This document shows, piece after piece, positions 1 to 6,286 of a stretch of 64,000 nucleotides of DNA. The position numbers were made by a program, and so were the translations under genes. Under the pieces are notes generated by a model. The model saw only the letters and a list, made by a program, of their open reading frames with translations, was not told where the DNA came from and did no database searches. The first letter of the stretch is position 1. The number at the start of each line of letters is the position of its first letter. This DNA comes from an uncultured Collinsella sp. Lineage in GTDB: Bacteria; Actinomycetota; Coriobacteriia; Coriobacteriales; Coriobacteriaceae. Location of the stretch: contig CABSAN010000004.1 of the NCBI GenBank assembly GCA_902475785.1, forward strand, positions 20,943-84,942, given 5' to 3'.

Positions 1-21
1 TTCGGGGAGGTGCTTGCATAA
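1..21 (+). CDS. rplD: 3' end of ribosomal protein L4 gene (partial)
   Basis: The first 21 bases read F-G-E-V-L-A-stop, and the stop codon directly abuts the ATG of rplW. In the S10 operon the gene before rplW is rplD (L4), so this is taken as its last six codons. The call rests on gene order; six residues are too few for family recognition. Confidence 0.6.
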   Translation, partial: FGEVLA

Positions 22-309
22 ATGACCGCCCACGAGATCATCATCCGTCCGATCGTGTCCGAGCGTTCCTTCTCCGGCATGGAGCTGAACAAGTACACGT
101 TCGAGGTCGCCAAGGATGCTAACAAGTATCAGATCAAGGACGCTGTCGAGGAGATCTTCGGCGTCAAGGTCGTTCGCGTGAACACCCTGACGGTCAAGCC
201 CAAGACCAAGCGCGTGCGCTATGTCGCCGGCAAGACCCGTTCTTGGAAGAAGGCCATCGTCACGCTGGCCGAGGGCGACACCATCGAGGTCTTTGGCAAC
301 CAGGCCTAA
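22..309 (+). CDS. rplW: 50S ribosomal protein L23
   Basis: This 95-residue protein is the usual bacterial L23 length. L23 binds 23S rRNA domain III at the peptide exit tunnel and is the docking site for trigger factor and SRP. Visible family features are the N-terminal ETxxIxRPIVSE-like segment (here IIIRPIVSERS), the KYTFEVAKDANKYQIKDAVE stretch and the basic loop with PKTKR. The ATG follows the upstream stop codon without a gap, so the gene is translationally coupled to the preceding L4 gene. It is followed by an unusually long, structured spacer of about 180 bases before rplB. Confidence 0.96.
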   Translation: MTAHEIIIRPIVSERSFSGMELNKYTFEVAKDANKYQIKDAVEEIFGVKVVRVNTLTVKPKTKRVRYVAGKTRSWKKAIVTLAEGDTIEVFGNQA

Positions 310-327
310 GACTCGCTGCTGTTGAGT

Positions 328-394
328 GAGCTCATGCCTCCCAAATAGGGGAGGCGAGAGCTCAAGGTTTTGGGCGTATTAAATGGACACGCCC
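328..394 (+). promoter_or_regulatory. Structured spacer between rplW and rplB
   Basis: The 179-base rplW-rplB gap is long for this operon. It contains a two-part hairpin (GAGCTC at 328-333 with 358-363, and GCCTCCC at 336-342 with GGGAGGC at 349-355) followed by GGGCGT (372-377) pairing with ACGCCC (389-394). No long T-tract follows, so it does not look like a terminator. It may be a processing site or a ribosomal protein binding element; this role is inference from structure and place only. Confidence 0.45.
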
Positions 395-488
395 GGAACC
401 GTGTATACGTCCGGTGTCATCGCACCCGAGGCAGAACCTCGAATCCCTGTCTGCGATGGCTAACGGATTCCTATTGAAAGGGATTGTA

Positions 489-1319
489 ATGGCTGTAAAG
501 CACCTTAAGCCGACCTCCGCTGGTAGGCGTTGGCAGACGATCTCCGACTTCTCCGAGATCACCTGCACCAAGCCCGAGAAGTCTCTTCTCGAGCCCCTGC
601 CCAAGAAGGCCGGTCGTAACAACAACGGCCGCATCACCACCCGCCACCAGGGCGGCGGCGTGAAGCGTCGTTACCGCGTGATCGACTTCAAGCGCAACAA
701 GGACGGCGTGCCCGCCAAGGTTGCCACGATCGAGTACGATCCGAACCGTTCCGCTCGCATCGCTCTGCTGCACTACGCTGACGGTGAGAAGCGCTACATC
801 CTGGCCCCCAAGGGCCTCGAGGTCGGTCAGACCATCATGTCCGGTTCTGACGCCGACATCAAGCCGGGCAACGCTCTGCCCCTCGCCGACATCCCCGTCG
901 GTACGCTCATCCACGCCGTCGAGTTCCAGCCGGGCAAGGGCGCCGCTATCGCCCGTTCCGCCGGTAACTCCTGCCAGCTGATGGGTAAGGAGGGCAAGTA
1001 CGCTATCGTCCGTATGCCTTCCTCTGAGATGCGCCGCATCCTCGTTACCTGCCGCGCCACCGTCGGTGAGGTCGGCAACGCCGATCACGCCAACATCGTC
1101 ATCGGCAAGGCCGGCCGTAAGCGTCACATGAACGTGCGCCCGACCGTCCGCGGTACCGTCATGAACCCTGTCGACCACCCGCACGGCGGTGGCGAGGGCA
1201 AGAACCACACCTCTGGTCGTCCCTCTGTTACCCCCTGGGGTAAGCCGACGAAGGGCCTTCGTACGCGCAAGAAGAAGAAGGTCTCGAACCAGCACATCAT
1301 TCGTCGCCGTAAGAAGTAA
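489..1319 (+). CDS. rplB: 50S ribosomal protein L2
   Basis: L2 is a core 23S rRNA-binding protein near the peptidyl transferase centre. The sequence is 276 residues from the ATG at 489, a typical length, and begins MAVKHLKPTSAGRR. The C-terminal signature NPVDHPHGGGEG, containing the functionally important His, is intact, as is the basic tail ending in RRRKK. The frame is open 25 codons further upstream to an ATG at 414, but that extension lacks family similarity, and AAAGGG sits just before 489. It lies between a structured spacer and rpsS, 32 bases upstream of the latter. Confidence 0.97.
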   Translation: MAVKHLKPTSAGRRWQTISDFSEITCTKPEKSLLEPLPKKAGRNNNGRITTRHQGGGVKRRYRVIDFKRNKDGVPAKVATIEYDPNRSARIALLHYADGEKRYILAPKGLEVGQTIMSGSDADIKPGNALPLADIPVGTLIHAVEFQPGKGAAIARSAGNSCQLMGKEGKYAIVRMPSSEMRRILVTCRATVGEVGNADHANIVIGKAGRKRHMNVRPTVRGTVMNPVDHPHGGGEGKNHTSGRPSVTPWGKPTKGLRTRKKKKVSNQHIIRRRKK

Positions 1320-1351
1320 TTTCGGATACCGAGTTTTAGGAGAAAGCACTT

Positions 1352-1612
1352 ATGAGCAGAAGTCTCAAAAAGGGCCCGTTCGTGGAGACTCGCCTTCTCT
1401 CGCGTATCACCGCGATGAACGAGGCTGGCAAGAAGGACGTCGTGAAGACCTGGTCCCGCGCGTCCACCATCTTCCCCGAGATGGTTGGTCACACCATCGC
1501 CGTCCACGACGGCCGCAAGCATGTGCCCGTGTATGTTACCGAGTCCATGGTTGGTCACAAGCTCGGCGAGTTCGCGCCGACTCGTACGTTCCGTGGCCAC
1601 AAGGCCAAATAG
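1352..1612 (+). CDS. rpsS: 30S ribosomal protein S19
   Basis: S19 contacts S13 in the head of the 30S subunit near the A-site tRNA. The 86-residue product is family length and shows MSRSLKKGPFVE at the N-terminus, the segment TWSRASTIFPEMVGHTIAVH and a C-terminal GEFAPTRTFRGH. A purine-rich AGGAGAAAG lies upstream of the ATG. Only 14 bases separate it from rplV, consistent with a single transcript. Confidence 0.97.
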   Translation: MSRSLKKGPFVETRLLSRITAMNEAGKKDVVKTWSRASTIFPEMVGHTIAVHDGRKHVPVYVTESMVGHKLGEFAPTRTFRGHKAK

Positions 1613-1626
1613 GGGGTTAACCGTAA

Positions 1627-1998
1627 ATGGCAACTAAGTCTATTGAAACTGAGGCCACCGAGGTTCGCGCCGTCGCTAAGTACGTGCGTGTTTCCCCCAG
1701 CAAGGCCCGCCTGGTGGTCGATCTGATCCGCCGCAAGCCTGTCGCTCAGGCCTTCGACATCCTCCACTTCTGCGACCGCGCCGTCGCCGTGGATGTCGAG
1801 AAGGTTCTCCGTTCCGCCGTTGCGAACGCCGAGAACAACAACGGTCTGCGTGCCGACAACCTGGTTGTCGCCGCTGCCTATGTTGACGAGGGTCCGACGC
1901 TTAAGCGCATCCGTCCCCGCGCCAAGGGTTCCGCTTCTCGCATTCTGAAGCGTACTTCCCACATCACCGTCGTCGTTGCTCCTCGAAAGGAGGCGTAA
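1627..1998 (+). CDS. rplV: 50S ribosomal protein L22
   Basis: L22 lines the peptide exit tunnel and binds all six 23S rRNA domains. The 123-residue protein carries AVAKYVRVSPSKARLVVDLI near its start, and its extended beta-hairpin loop is represented by GPTLKRIRPRAKGSASRI, which ends with the conserved TSHITVVV. It sits six bases ahead of rpsC. A GGAGG-like motif for the next gene is inside the last codons of rplV (AAAGGAGGCG), supporting coupled translation. Confidence 0.97.
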   Translation: MATKSIETEATEVRAVAKYVRVSPSKARLVVDLIRRKPVAQAFDILHFCDRAVAVDVEKVLRSAVANAENNNGLRADNLVVAAAYVDEGPTLKRIRPRAKGSASRILKRTSHITVVVAPRKEA

Positions 1999-2004
1999 AG
2001 CTGT

Positions 2005-2715
2005 ATGGGTCAGAAAGTCTACCCCACCGGCTTCCGTCTTGGCATCACCGAGAACTGGCGCTCCCGCTGGTTCGCAGAGAAGGATTACGCTAAGACCCTC
2101 GGTAACGATCTCGAGATCCGCAAGTACCTCGAGAAGCGTCTTTCCCGCGCAGCTGTCTCCCGCGTCGAGATCGAGCGCGCTGGCGACAAGGTGAAGGTCA
2201 TCATCCTCACCGCTCGCCCCGGCGTTGTCATCGGTAAGAAGGGTGCCGAGATCGATACCCTCCGCACCGAGCTCGAGAAGGTCGCTGGCGTCTCCAAGGG
2301 CCAGCTCTCCGTCGACGTTGTCGAGATCAAGCGCCCCGAGCTCGACGCCAACCTCGTTGCTCAGTCTATCGCCGAGCAGCTCGAGGGCCGCGTTGCCTTC
2401 CGTCGCGCTATGCGCAAGGCTGTCCAGTCCGCCCGCAAGGCCGGCGCTAAGGGCATCCGTATCCAGTGCTCCGGTCGTCTCGGCGGTGCCGAGATGGGCC
2501 GTCGTGAGTGGTACCGCGAGGGTCGCGTGCCTCTGCACACCCTCCGTGCCAAGATCGACTACGGCACGGCTGTCGCCAGCACCACCATGGGCGCTTGCGG
2601 CGTGAAGGTCTGGATCTACCTGGGCGAGAAGCTCCCGGGCCAGCCTGTTCCCAACCCTGCACTCGAGGGCTCTTCCCGTCCTCGTCGTCGTAACTCCGAG
2701 AGGAGGGGTCAGTAG
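2005..2715 (+). CDS. rpsC: 30S ribosomal protein S3
   Basis: S3 forms part of the mRNA entry tunnel on the 30S subunit. The 236-residue product begins MGQKVYPTGFRLG and contains the type II KH domain motif GVVIGKKGAEID around residues 73-84. The C-terminal S3 domain includes GRLGGAEMGRREWYREGRVP, and a basic tail (SRPRRRNSERRG) ends the protein. Its TAG stop overlaps the GTG start of rplP by one base. Confidence 0.97.
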   Translation: MGQKVYPTGFRLGITENWRSRWFAEKDYAKTLGNDLEIRKYLEKRLSRAAVSRVEIERAGDKVKVIILTARPGVVIGKKGAEIDTLRTELEKVAGVSKGQLSVDVVEIKRPELDANLVAQSIAEQLEGRVAFRRAMRKAVQSARKAGAKGIRIQCSGRLGGAEMGRREWYREGRVPLHTLRAKIDYGTAVASTTMGACGVKVWIYLGEKLPGQPVPNPALEGSSRPRRRNSERRGQ

Positions 2716-3218
2716 TGCTTGCCCCTAAGCGTATTCTTCACCGCAAGGTGCAGCGTGGCTCCATGAAGGGCCAGGCCAAGGGTAATACCGAGCTGCATTT
2801 CGGCGAGTTTGGTATCCAGGCTCTCGAGGCCCATTGGATCACCAACCGTCAGATCGAGGCCGCTCGTATTGCCATGACTCGCTACATGAAGCGTGGCGGT
2901 CGTGTCTACATCACGATCTTCCCCGATAAGCCCATCACCAAGAAGCCTGCCGAGACTCGCATGGGTTCTGGTAAGGGTAACCCCGAGGAGTGGGTGGCCG
3001 TCGTCAAGCCCGGCCGCATCATGTTCGAGGTCAAGGGCGTGCCCGAGGAGGTCGCTCGCGAGGCTCTGCGTCTTGCACAGCACAAGCTTCCCATCAAGAC
3101 CAAGATTGTTGCTGCTAAGAACGCTGAGCAGCGCATCGAGAAGGAGATGGCTGAGGAGGCCGCTCTCGAGGCCAAGTGGGCTGCTGAGGACGCCGCCGCC
3201 GCCAAGGAGGAGAACTAA
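2715..3218 (+). CDS. rplP: 50S ribosomal protein L16 with acidic C-terminal tail
   Basis: L16 organises the A-site region of 23S rRNA. The core is standard: MLAPKRILHRKVQRG, GFGIQALE-type segment (here FGEFGIQALEAHWIT), the loop with GGRVYITIFPDKPIT and the MGSGKGNPEEWVAVVKPGR motif. The protein is 167 residues, about 25-30 longer than typical L16, because of an Ala/Glu/Lys-rich tail after residue 135. It starts with GTG overlapping the rpsC stop, and its TAA overlaps the ATG of rpmC (TAATG), so three genes are tightly coupled. Confidence 0.96.
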   Translation: MLAPKRILHRKVQRGSMKGQAKGNTELHFGEFGIQALEAHWITNRQIEAARIAMTRYMKRGGRVYITIFPDKPITKKPAETRMGSGKGNPEEWVAVVKPGRIMFEVKGVPEEVAREALRLAQHKLPIKTKIVAAKNAEQRIEKEMAEEAALEAKWAAEDAAAAKEEN

Positions 3219-3433
3219 TGAAGCCCGCAGAGATTCGTGAGCTCTCGGACGCTCAGCTCGTTGAGAAGCTGAAGGAAATGCGCGCCGAGCTCTTTAACCT
3301 TCGTTTCCAGATGGCCACCAGCCAGCTGGACAACACCGCTCGCGTCAACACCGTGAAGAAGGACATCGCTCGCGTCCTCACGGAGCAGCGCGCCCGTGAG
3401 ATCGCAGCGGAGAAGTCCGCTGTCGCCGAGTAG
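3218..3433 (+). CDS. rpmC: 50S ribosomal protein L29
   Basis: L29 is a small helical protein beside L23 at the exit tunnel. The 71-residue sequence shows the expected MKPAEIRELSDAQLVEKLKE and ELFNLRFQMATSQLDNTARV segments, followed by IARVLTEQRAREI. The start ATG shares one base with the rplP stop. A slightly longer Ala/Glu tail than in most bacteria is present. Confidence 0.96.
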   Translation: MKPAEIRELSDAQLVEKLKEMRAELFNLRFQMATSQLDNTARVNTVKKDIARVLTEQRAREIAAEKSAVAE

Positions 3434-3449
3434 GACCTAAGGAGAGAAC

Positions 3450-3710
3450 ATGACTGATTCGCGTAACTCGCGTAAGGTCCGTACGGGTGTCGTTACCTCC
3501 GTCTCCGGTGCCAAGACCATTGTTGTCACCATCACCGAGCGCAAGCGTCACCCCAAGTACGGCAAGATGATGACCAGCTCCAAGAAGCTGCACGCTCACG
3601 ACGAGGAGTGCACGGCTGGCGTGGGCGATACCGTCCGCGTTATGGAGACCCGTCCTATGTCCAAGATGAAGCGTTGGCGCCTCATCGAGGTCGTCGAGCG
3701 CGCTAAATAA
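3450..3710 (+). CDS. rpsQ: 30S ribosomal protein S17
   Basis: S17 is a primary binder of 16S rRNA. This 86-residue OB-fold protein contains RKVRTGVVTSVSGAKTIVV, the segment KRHPKYGKMMTSSKKLHAHDE and the C-terminal GDTVRVMETRPMSKMKRWRL, all diagnostic. A GGAGAG ribosome binding site lies about seven bases before the ATG. The following 118-base gap to rplN is longer than other gaps in this block. Confidence 0.97.
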   Translation: MTDSRNSRKVRTGVVTSVSGAKTIVVTITERKRHPKYGKMMTSSKKLHAHDEECTAGVGDTVRVMETRPMSKMKRWRLIEVVERAK

Positions 3711-3828
3711 GCAGTCGCTCTTACGACTTGTACGTTTCCGAAGATGTGCGTATGCCTGGCTTGCGTACCACAGGCCGTCTAAAGGCTGCGCACCTCTCTT
3801 CGGTTCTTAGTTCGGAGGAACATCTACC
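3711..3828 (+). other. Spacer between rpsQ and rplN
   Basis: The 118-base gap contains short complementary segments (GCCTG with CAGGC, and GTGCG with CGCAC) that could form a branched RNA, then GGAGG before the rplN ATG. No clear terminator T-tract or strong promoter is seen. It may be a mid-operon regulatory or processing element, but evidence is weak. Confidence 0.3.
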
Positions 3829-4197
3829 ATGATTCAGATGCAAACCATGCTGAACGTCGCCGACAACTCCGGCGCTCGCAAGATTCGCTGCATCAAGGTG
3901 CTTGGCGGTTCCAAGCGTCGTTATGCAGGCATCGGCGATGTGTTCATCGGTGCTGTCCAGGAGGCTACCCCTGGCGCCAACGTCAAGAAGAAGGACGTTG
4001 TCCGTTGCGTCGTCGTTCGCACCGTTAAGGAGATCCGCCGCAAGGATGGCTCCTACATTCGCTTTGATGAGAACGCCTGCGTTGTCATCAACAACGATGG
4101 TTCGCCCGTCGGCACCCGTATCTTCGGGCCTGTCGCTCGCGAGCTTCGTGACAAGAAGTACATGAAGATCGTCTCGCTCGCTCCCGAGACCCTGTAG
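3829..4197 (+). CDS. rplN: 50S ribosomal protein L14
   Basis: L14 sits at the subunit interface and forms bridges to 16S rRNA. The 122-residue length is exactly typical. The N-terminus MIQMQTMLNVADNSGARKI and the segment GDVFIGAVQEATPGANVKKK are diagnostic, as is the C-terminal FGPVARELRDKKYMKIVSLA. It has a good GGAGG site and leads into rplX 13 bases later. Confidence 0.98.
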   Translation: MIQMQTMLNVADNSGARKIRCIKVLGGSKRRYAGIGDVFIGAVQEATPGANVKKKDVVRCVVVRTVKEIRRKDGSYIRFDENACVVINNDGSPVGTRIFGPVARELRDKKYMKIVSLAPETL

Positions 4198-4210
4198 TTA
4201 GGGGAGATAT

Positions 4211-4516
4211 ATGTATATCAAGAAGGGCGATAAGGTCCAGGTTCTCTCTGGTAAGGATCGCGGCAAGCAGGGCGTTATCCTGCGTGCTCTCCCCGCCGAG
4301 AACAAGGTCGTTGTCGAGGGCGTTTCGGTCGTCAAGAAGGCCGTCAAGCCCAACGCTGCCAACCAGCAGGGCGGCATCGTTTCGCAGGAGGCTCCCATCG
4401 ATGCCTCCAACGTCAATCTCGTTTGCCCCGAGTGCGGTAAGGTTACCCGCGTCGGTCACGAGAAGGACGGCAAGAACAAGCTGCGCGTCTGCAAGAAGTG
4501 CGGCCACAAGTTCTAA
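4211..4516 (+). CDS. rplX: 50S ribosomal protein L24 (zinc-ribbon form)
   Basis: L24 is an assembly initiator that binds the 5' domain of 23S rRNA. This 101-residue protein starts with the KOW motif region (KGDKVQVLSGKDRGKQGVIL) and keeps the GGIVSQEAPIDASNV segment. The C-terminal part has two CxxC pairs (CPEC and CKKC), suggesting zinc binding as in many Gram-positive L24 proteins. In nearly all bacteria rplE follows immediately; here an intrinsic terminator follows instead and rplE is about 42.4 kb away. Confidence 0.97.
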   Translation: MYIKKGDKVQVLSGKDRGKQGVILRALPAENKVVVEGVSVVKKAVKPNAANQQGGIVSQEAPIDASNVNLVCPECGKVTRVGHEKDGKNKLRVCKKCGHKF

Positions 4517-4542
4517 GCTGCCCGCAACATTAAGTTGCTAGC

Positions 4543-4580
4543 AAAGGCCCGGATGCCCCACGGCACCCGGGCCTTTTTCT
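4543..4580 (+). terminator. Intrinsic terminator after rplX
   Basis: A perfect 10-bp stem (AAAGGCCCGG at 4543-4552 with CCGGGCCTTT at 4567-4576) continues after one mismatch with TGCC/GGCA around a CCAC loop, and ends in a run of T. It lies 26 bases after rplX and should end transcription of the left ribosomal protein block. Confidence 0.93.
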
Positions 4581-5259
4581 ATCGCTACTCGATGGCTTCG
4601 GGTTTGCCGTCCCGTCATTCCGGTTGCATCCAGTTTTCGGTGCCGTCTCGAATCGAGTGCCGCCAGGTGACACCCTGTCGCGTTTCGTCGGCTTCGGTGA
4701 CAAAAGCCGGGACAACTCCAAAAACTATTTTCGAACTCAGGGCTTTGAGTTTTTGTTTTAGTCCCAAAGGGCGCGGCGGGATGCCTTTGAAGGCTCGATA
4801 GCGCCGAAACGCCCGTTTTGAAACTCAAATGCCTTTTCGCGTGCAAGACGCCAGCTGCAATAGGAAGTGAATCAACGCAGGTGGCTTTCAAACAGTTTGC
4901 AAAACTGCAGGTCGCAGGTCTTCATTGCCAGTAGGAGAAATGAGTAGTCTCAGGTGGCTTGCTCATGAGTTGACTAACGGGATTTGAGATTACGCTGACG
5001 TCCGGAAACGCTTCGAACACGGCGTTAAGTTTTTGGGGTTTGGGCGCAGCCCCTGCACCCGCGAGCGCGGGCCTTAAGCCCGCCGAGAGAGTGACGCGTC
5101 GAAAACGAAAGGGAAAGAGAGAAGGGGCCGTTCCTATCATTCAGGTTGCGACCGAAGAAGACAAGGAGACCCCCTGAGCCTGAATGATGCCCCACAGACC
5201 GCGTCCGACCGAGCTCAAGCCGAGCTTTTCCTGACGTCCGCCTTCGCGGAGATGATGGC
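4581..5259. other. Non-coding stretch at the left breakpoint
   Basis: About 680 bases with no convincing gene on either strand. It holds a few short palindromes (for instance CCCGCG-AG-CGCGGG near 5056 and a short AACTCA/TGAGTT hairpin near 4735 followed by T-rich sequence) but no recognised RNA. The far end grades into the 3' side of an IS3-type transposase remnant. Confidence 0.5.
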
Positions 5260-5750
5260 TGGATTGGCTATGGATTGGCAACACCAATTTGGACGATTCC
5301 GGGAGGGACGGTCCCGCCTCCCTGAACTCGACCGGCGACATGTAGCCCAGTGTCGAGTGGATCCTGAAGTTGTTGCACCAGTGCACGTAATCCGAGAGCT
5401 TGGCTCGGAGCTCGCGCGCCCCTCCTCGGTCCTGCGGAGTGGCCGACGATCTCCCCGTTGCAGAGGTCGACGAGCAGGCAGACGTAGTTCCACGATGCCC
5501 CGACGCGTACGCAGGCCAGGTCGCTGCATATTTGGGTGCGCGGCGCCCTGCCGCCGAAGCCGCGCGCGACGACGTTCGGCACGTCGGCCTCGTTGACCGC
5601 CCCGGGGTGCACCTTGAACCTCTTCCTGCCGTATGTGCCGGCCAGGCCGTTCTCCCTCATGATGCGGCAGACGCGGCGCCGGCTGACGGTAACGCCCGAC
5701 CTCCTGGGCGACGCCTTGATCTTGCGCGATCCGTTCCGGCCCTTGCTGGC
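5260..5750 (-). pseudogene. IS3-family transposase (OrfB) remnant, internally deleted
   Basis: On the minus strand, the residues around 5470-5745 read as an IS3-type OrfB: SRKIKASPRRSGVTVSRRRV, then RIMRENGLAGTYGRKRFKVH and SWNYVCLLVDLCNGEIVGHS, which carries the first DDE-region Asp. The sequence then jumps, in another frame, to the extreme C-terminus (ELRAKLSDYVHWCNNFRIHS, then TLGYMSPVEFREAG). The part between, which should hold the second Asp and the catalytic Glu, is missing, and the N-terminus is also absent. The element therefore cannot encode an active transposase. I could not identify its terminal inverted repeats. It directly adjoins the truncated mtnN. Confidence 0.8.
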
Positions 5751-5757
5751 GGCATGC

Positions 5758-6060
5758 GCCGCCGCGGCCGCCGTCGCCCCCGACATTAAGGTCCTCGAGG
5801 GCCGCGTCGTCTCCGGCGACCAGTTCGTCTCGCCCGCGGAACAGAAGGAGCGCATCCTCGCGACCTTCGGCGACCTGTGCTGCGAGATGGAGGGCTGCAC
5901 CATCGCGCAGGCCGCCTATCTCAACGGCGTGCCCCTCGTCGTCGTGCGCGCCATCAGCGACAAGCCCTGCGCCGAGGGCCAGGTCGTCGACTACAACACC
6001 TTCGAGAAGAAGGCCGCCTGCGACTGCGCCCGCATCGCCGCGCGCATGGTTAAGCTTTAG
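5758..6060 (+). pseudogene. mtnN: 5'-truncated MTA/SAH nucleosidase remnant
   Basis: From about 5760 the plus strand encodes the C-terminal half of an MtnN/Pfs nucleosidase: GRVVSGDQFVS, then FGDLCCEMEGCTIAQAAYLN with the conserved EMEG substrate-binding motif, and VPLVVVRAISDKPC containing the catalytic Asp (S-D-K). The N-terminal half, which normally starts with an I-G-I-I-G-A-M-E-E-E type motif, is nowhere upstream; IS3-type sequence sits there instead. The open frame continues upstream into the antisense of the transposase, so any product would be chimeric and lack the N-terminal active-site Glu. MtnN normally cleaves methylthioadenosine and S-adenosylhomocysteine. Confidence 0.85.
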
Positions 6061-6110
6061 GCCCTGCGCGCCGGGGCCCTTCTTTATGTTGGGACCCCGG
6101 CGCGCAGGGC
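6061..6110 (+). terminator. Long palindrome after mtnN remnant
   Basis: A perfect 16-bp inverted repeat (GCCCTGCGCGCCGGGG at 6061-6076, complement at 6095-6110) starts immediately at the mtnN stop. A short T-rich stretch follows. It probably terminated the original mtnN transcript. Confidence 0.7.
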
Positions 6111-6286
6111 CCTTTCCAAAGCGAAGTGTCGAGCCGAAGTGTTGAGCGTCGGCCCTGAATGTTCAATGGCCGTTGTTTTCTGCCCCTCAAGTGGTGGACT
6201 TTTCCTCGGGGCTGTTGATTCCCCCACGCGCCCCTTTCCGTTCTCTGTGTTCCCCTTATACTCCTTGTACGAGGAGGTAAGAAGTC

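Noticed and set aside
5536..6060. 174-codon plus-strand frame read as a single intact gene
   Set aside because: Its first third is antisense to an IS3 transposase remnant and only the rest is mtnN, so it is a chimera and not a real full gene.
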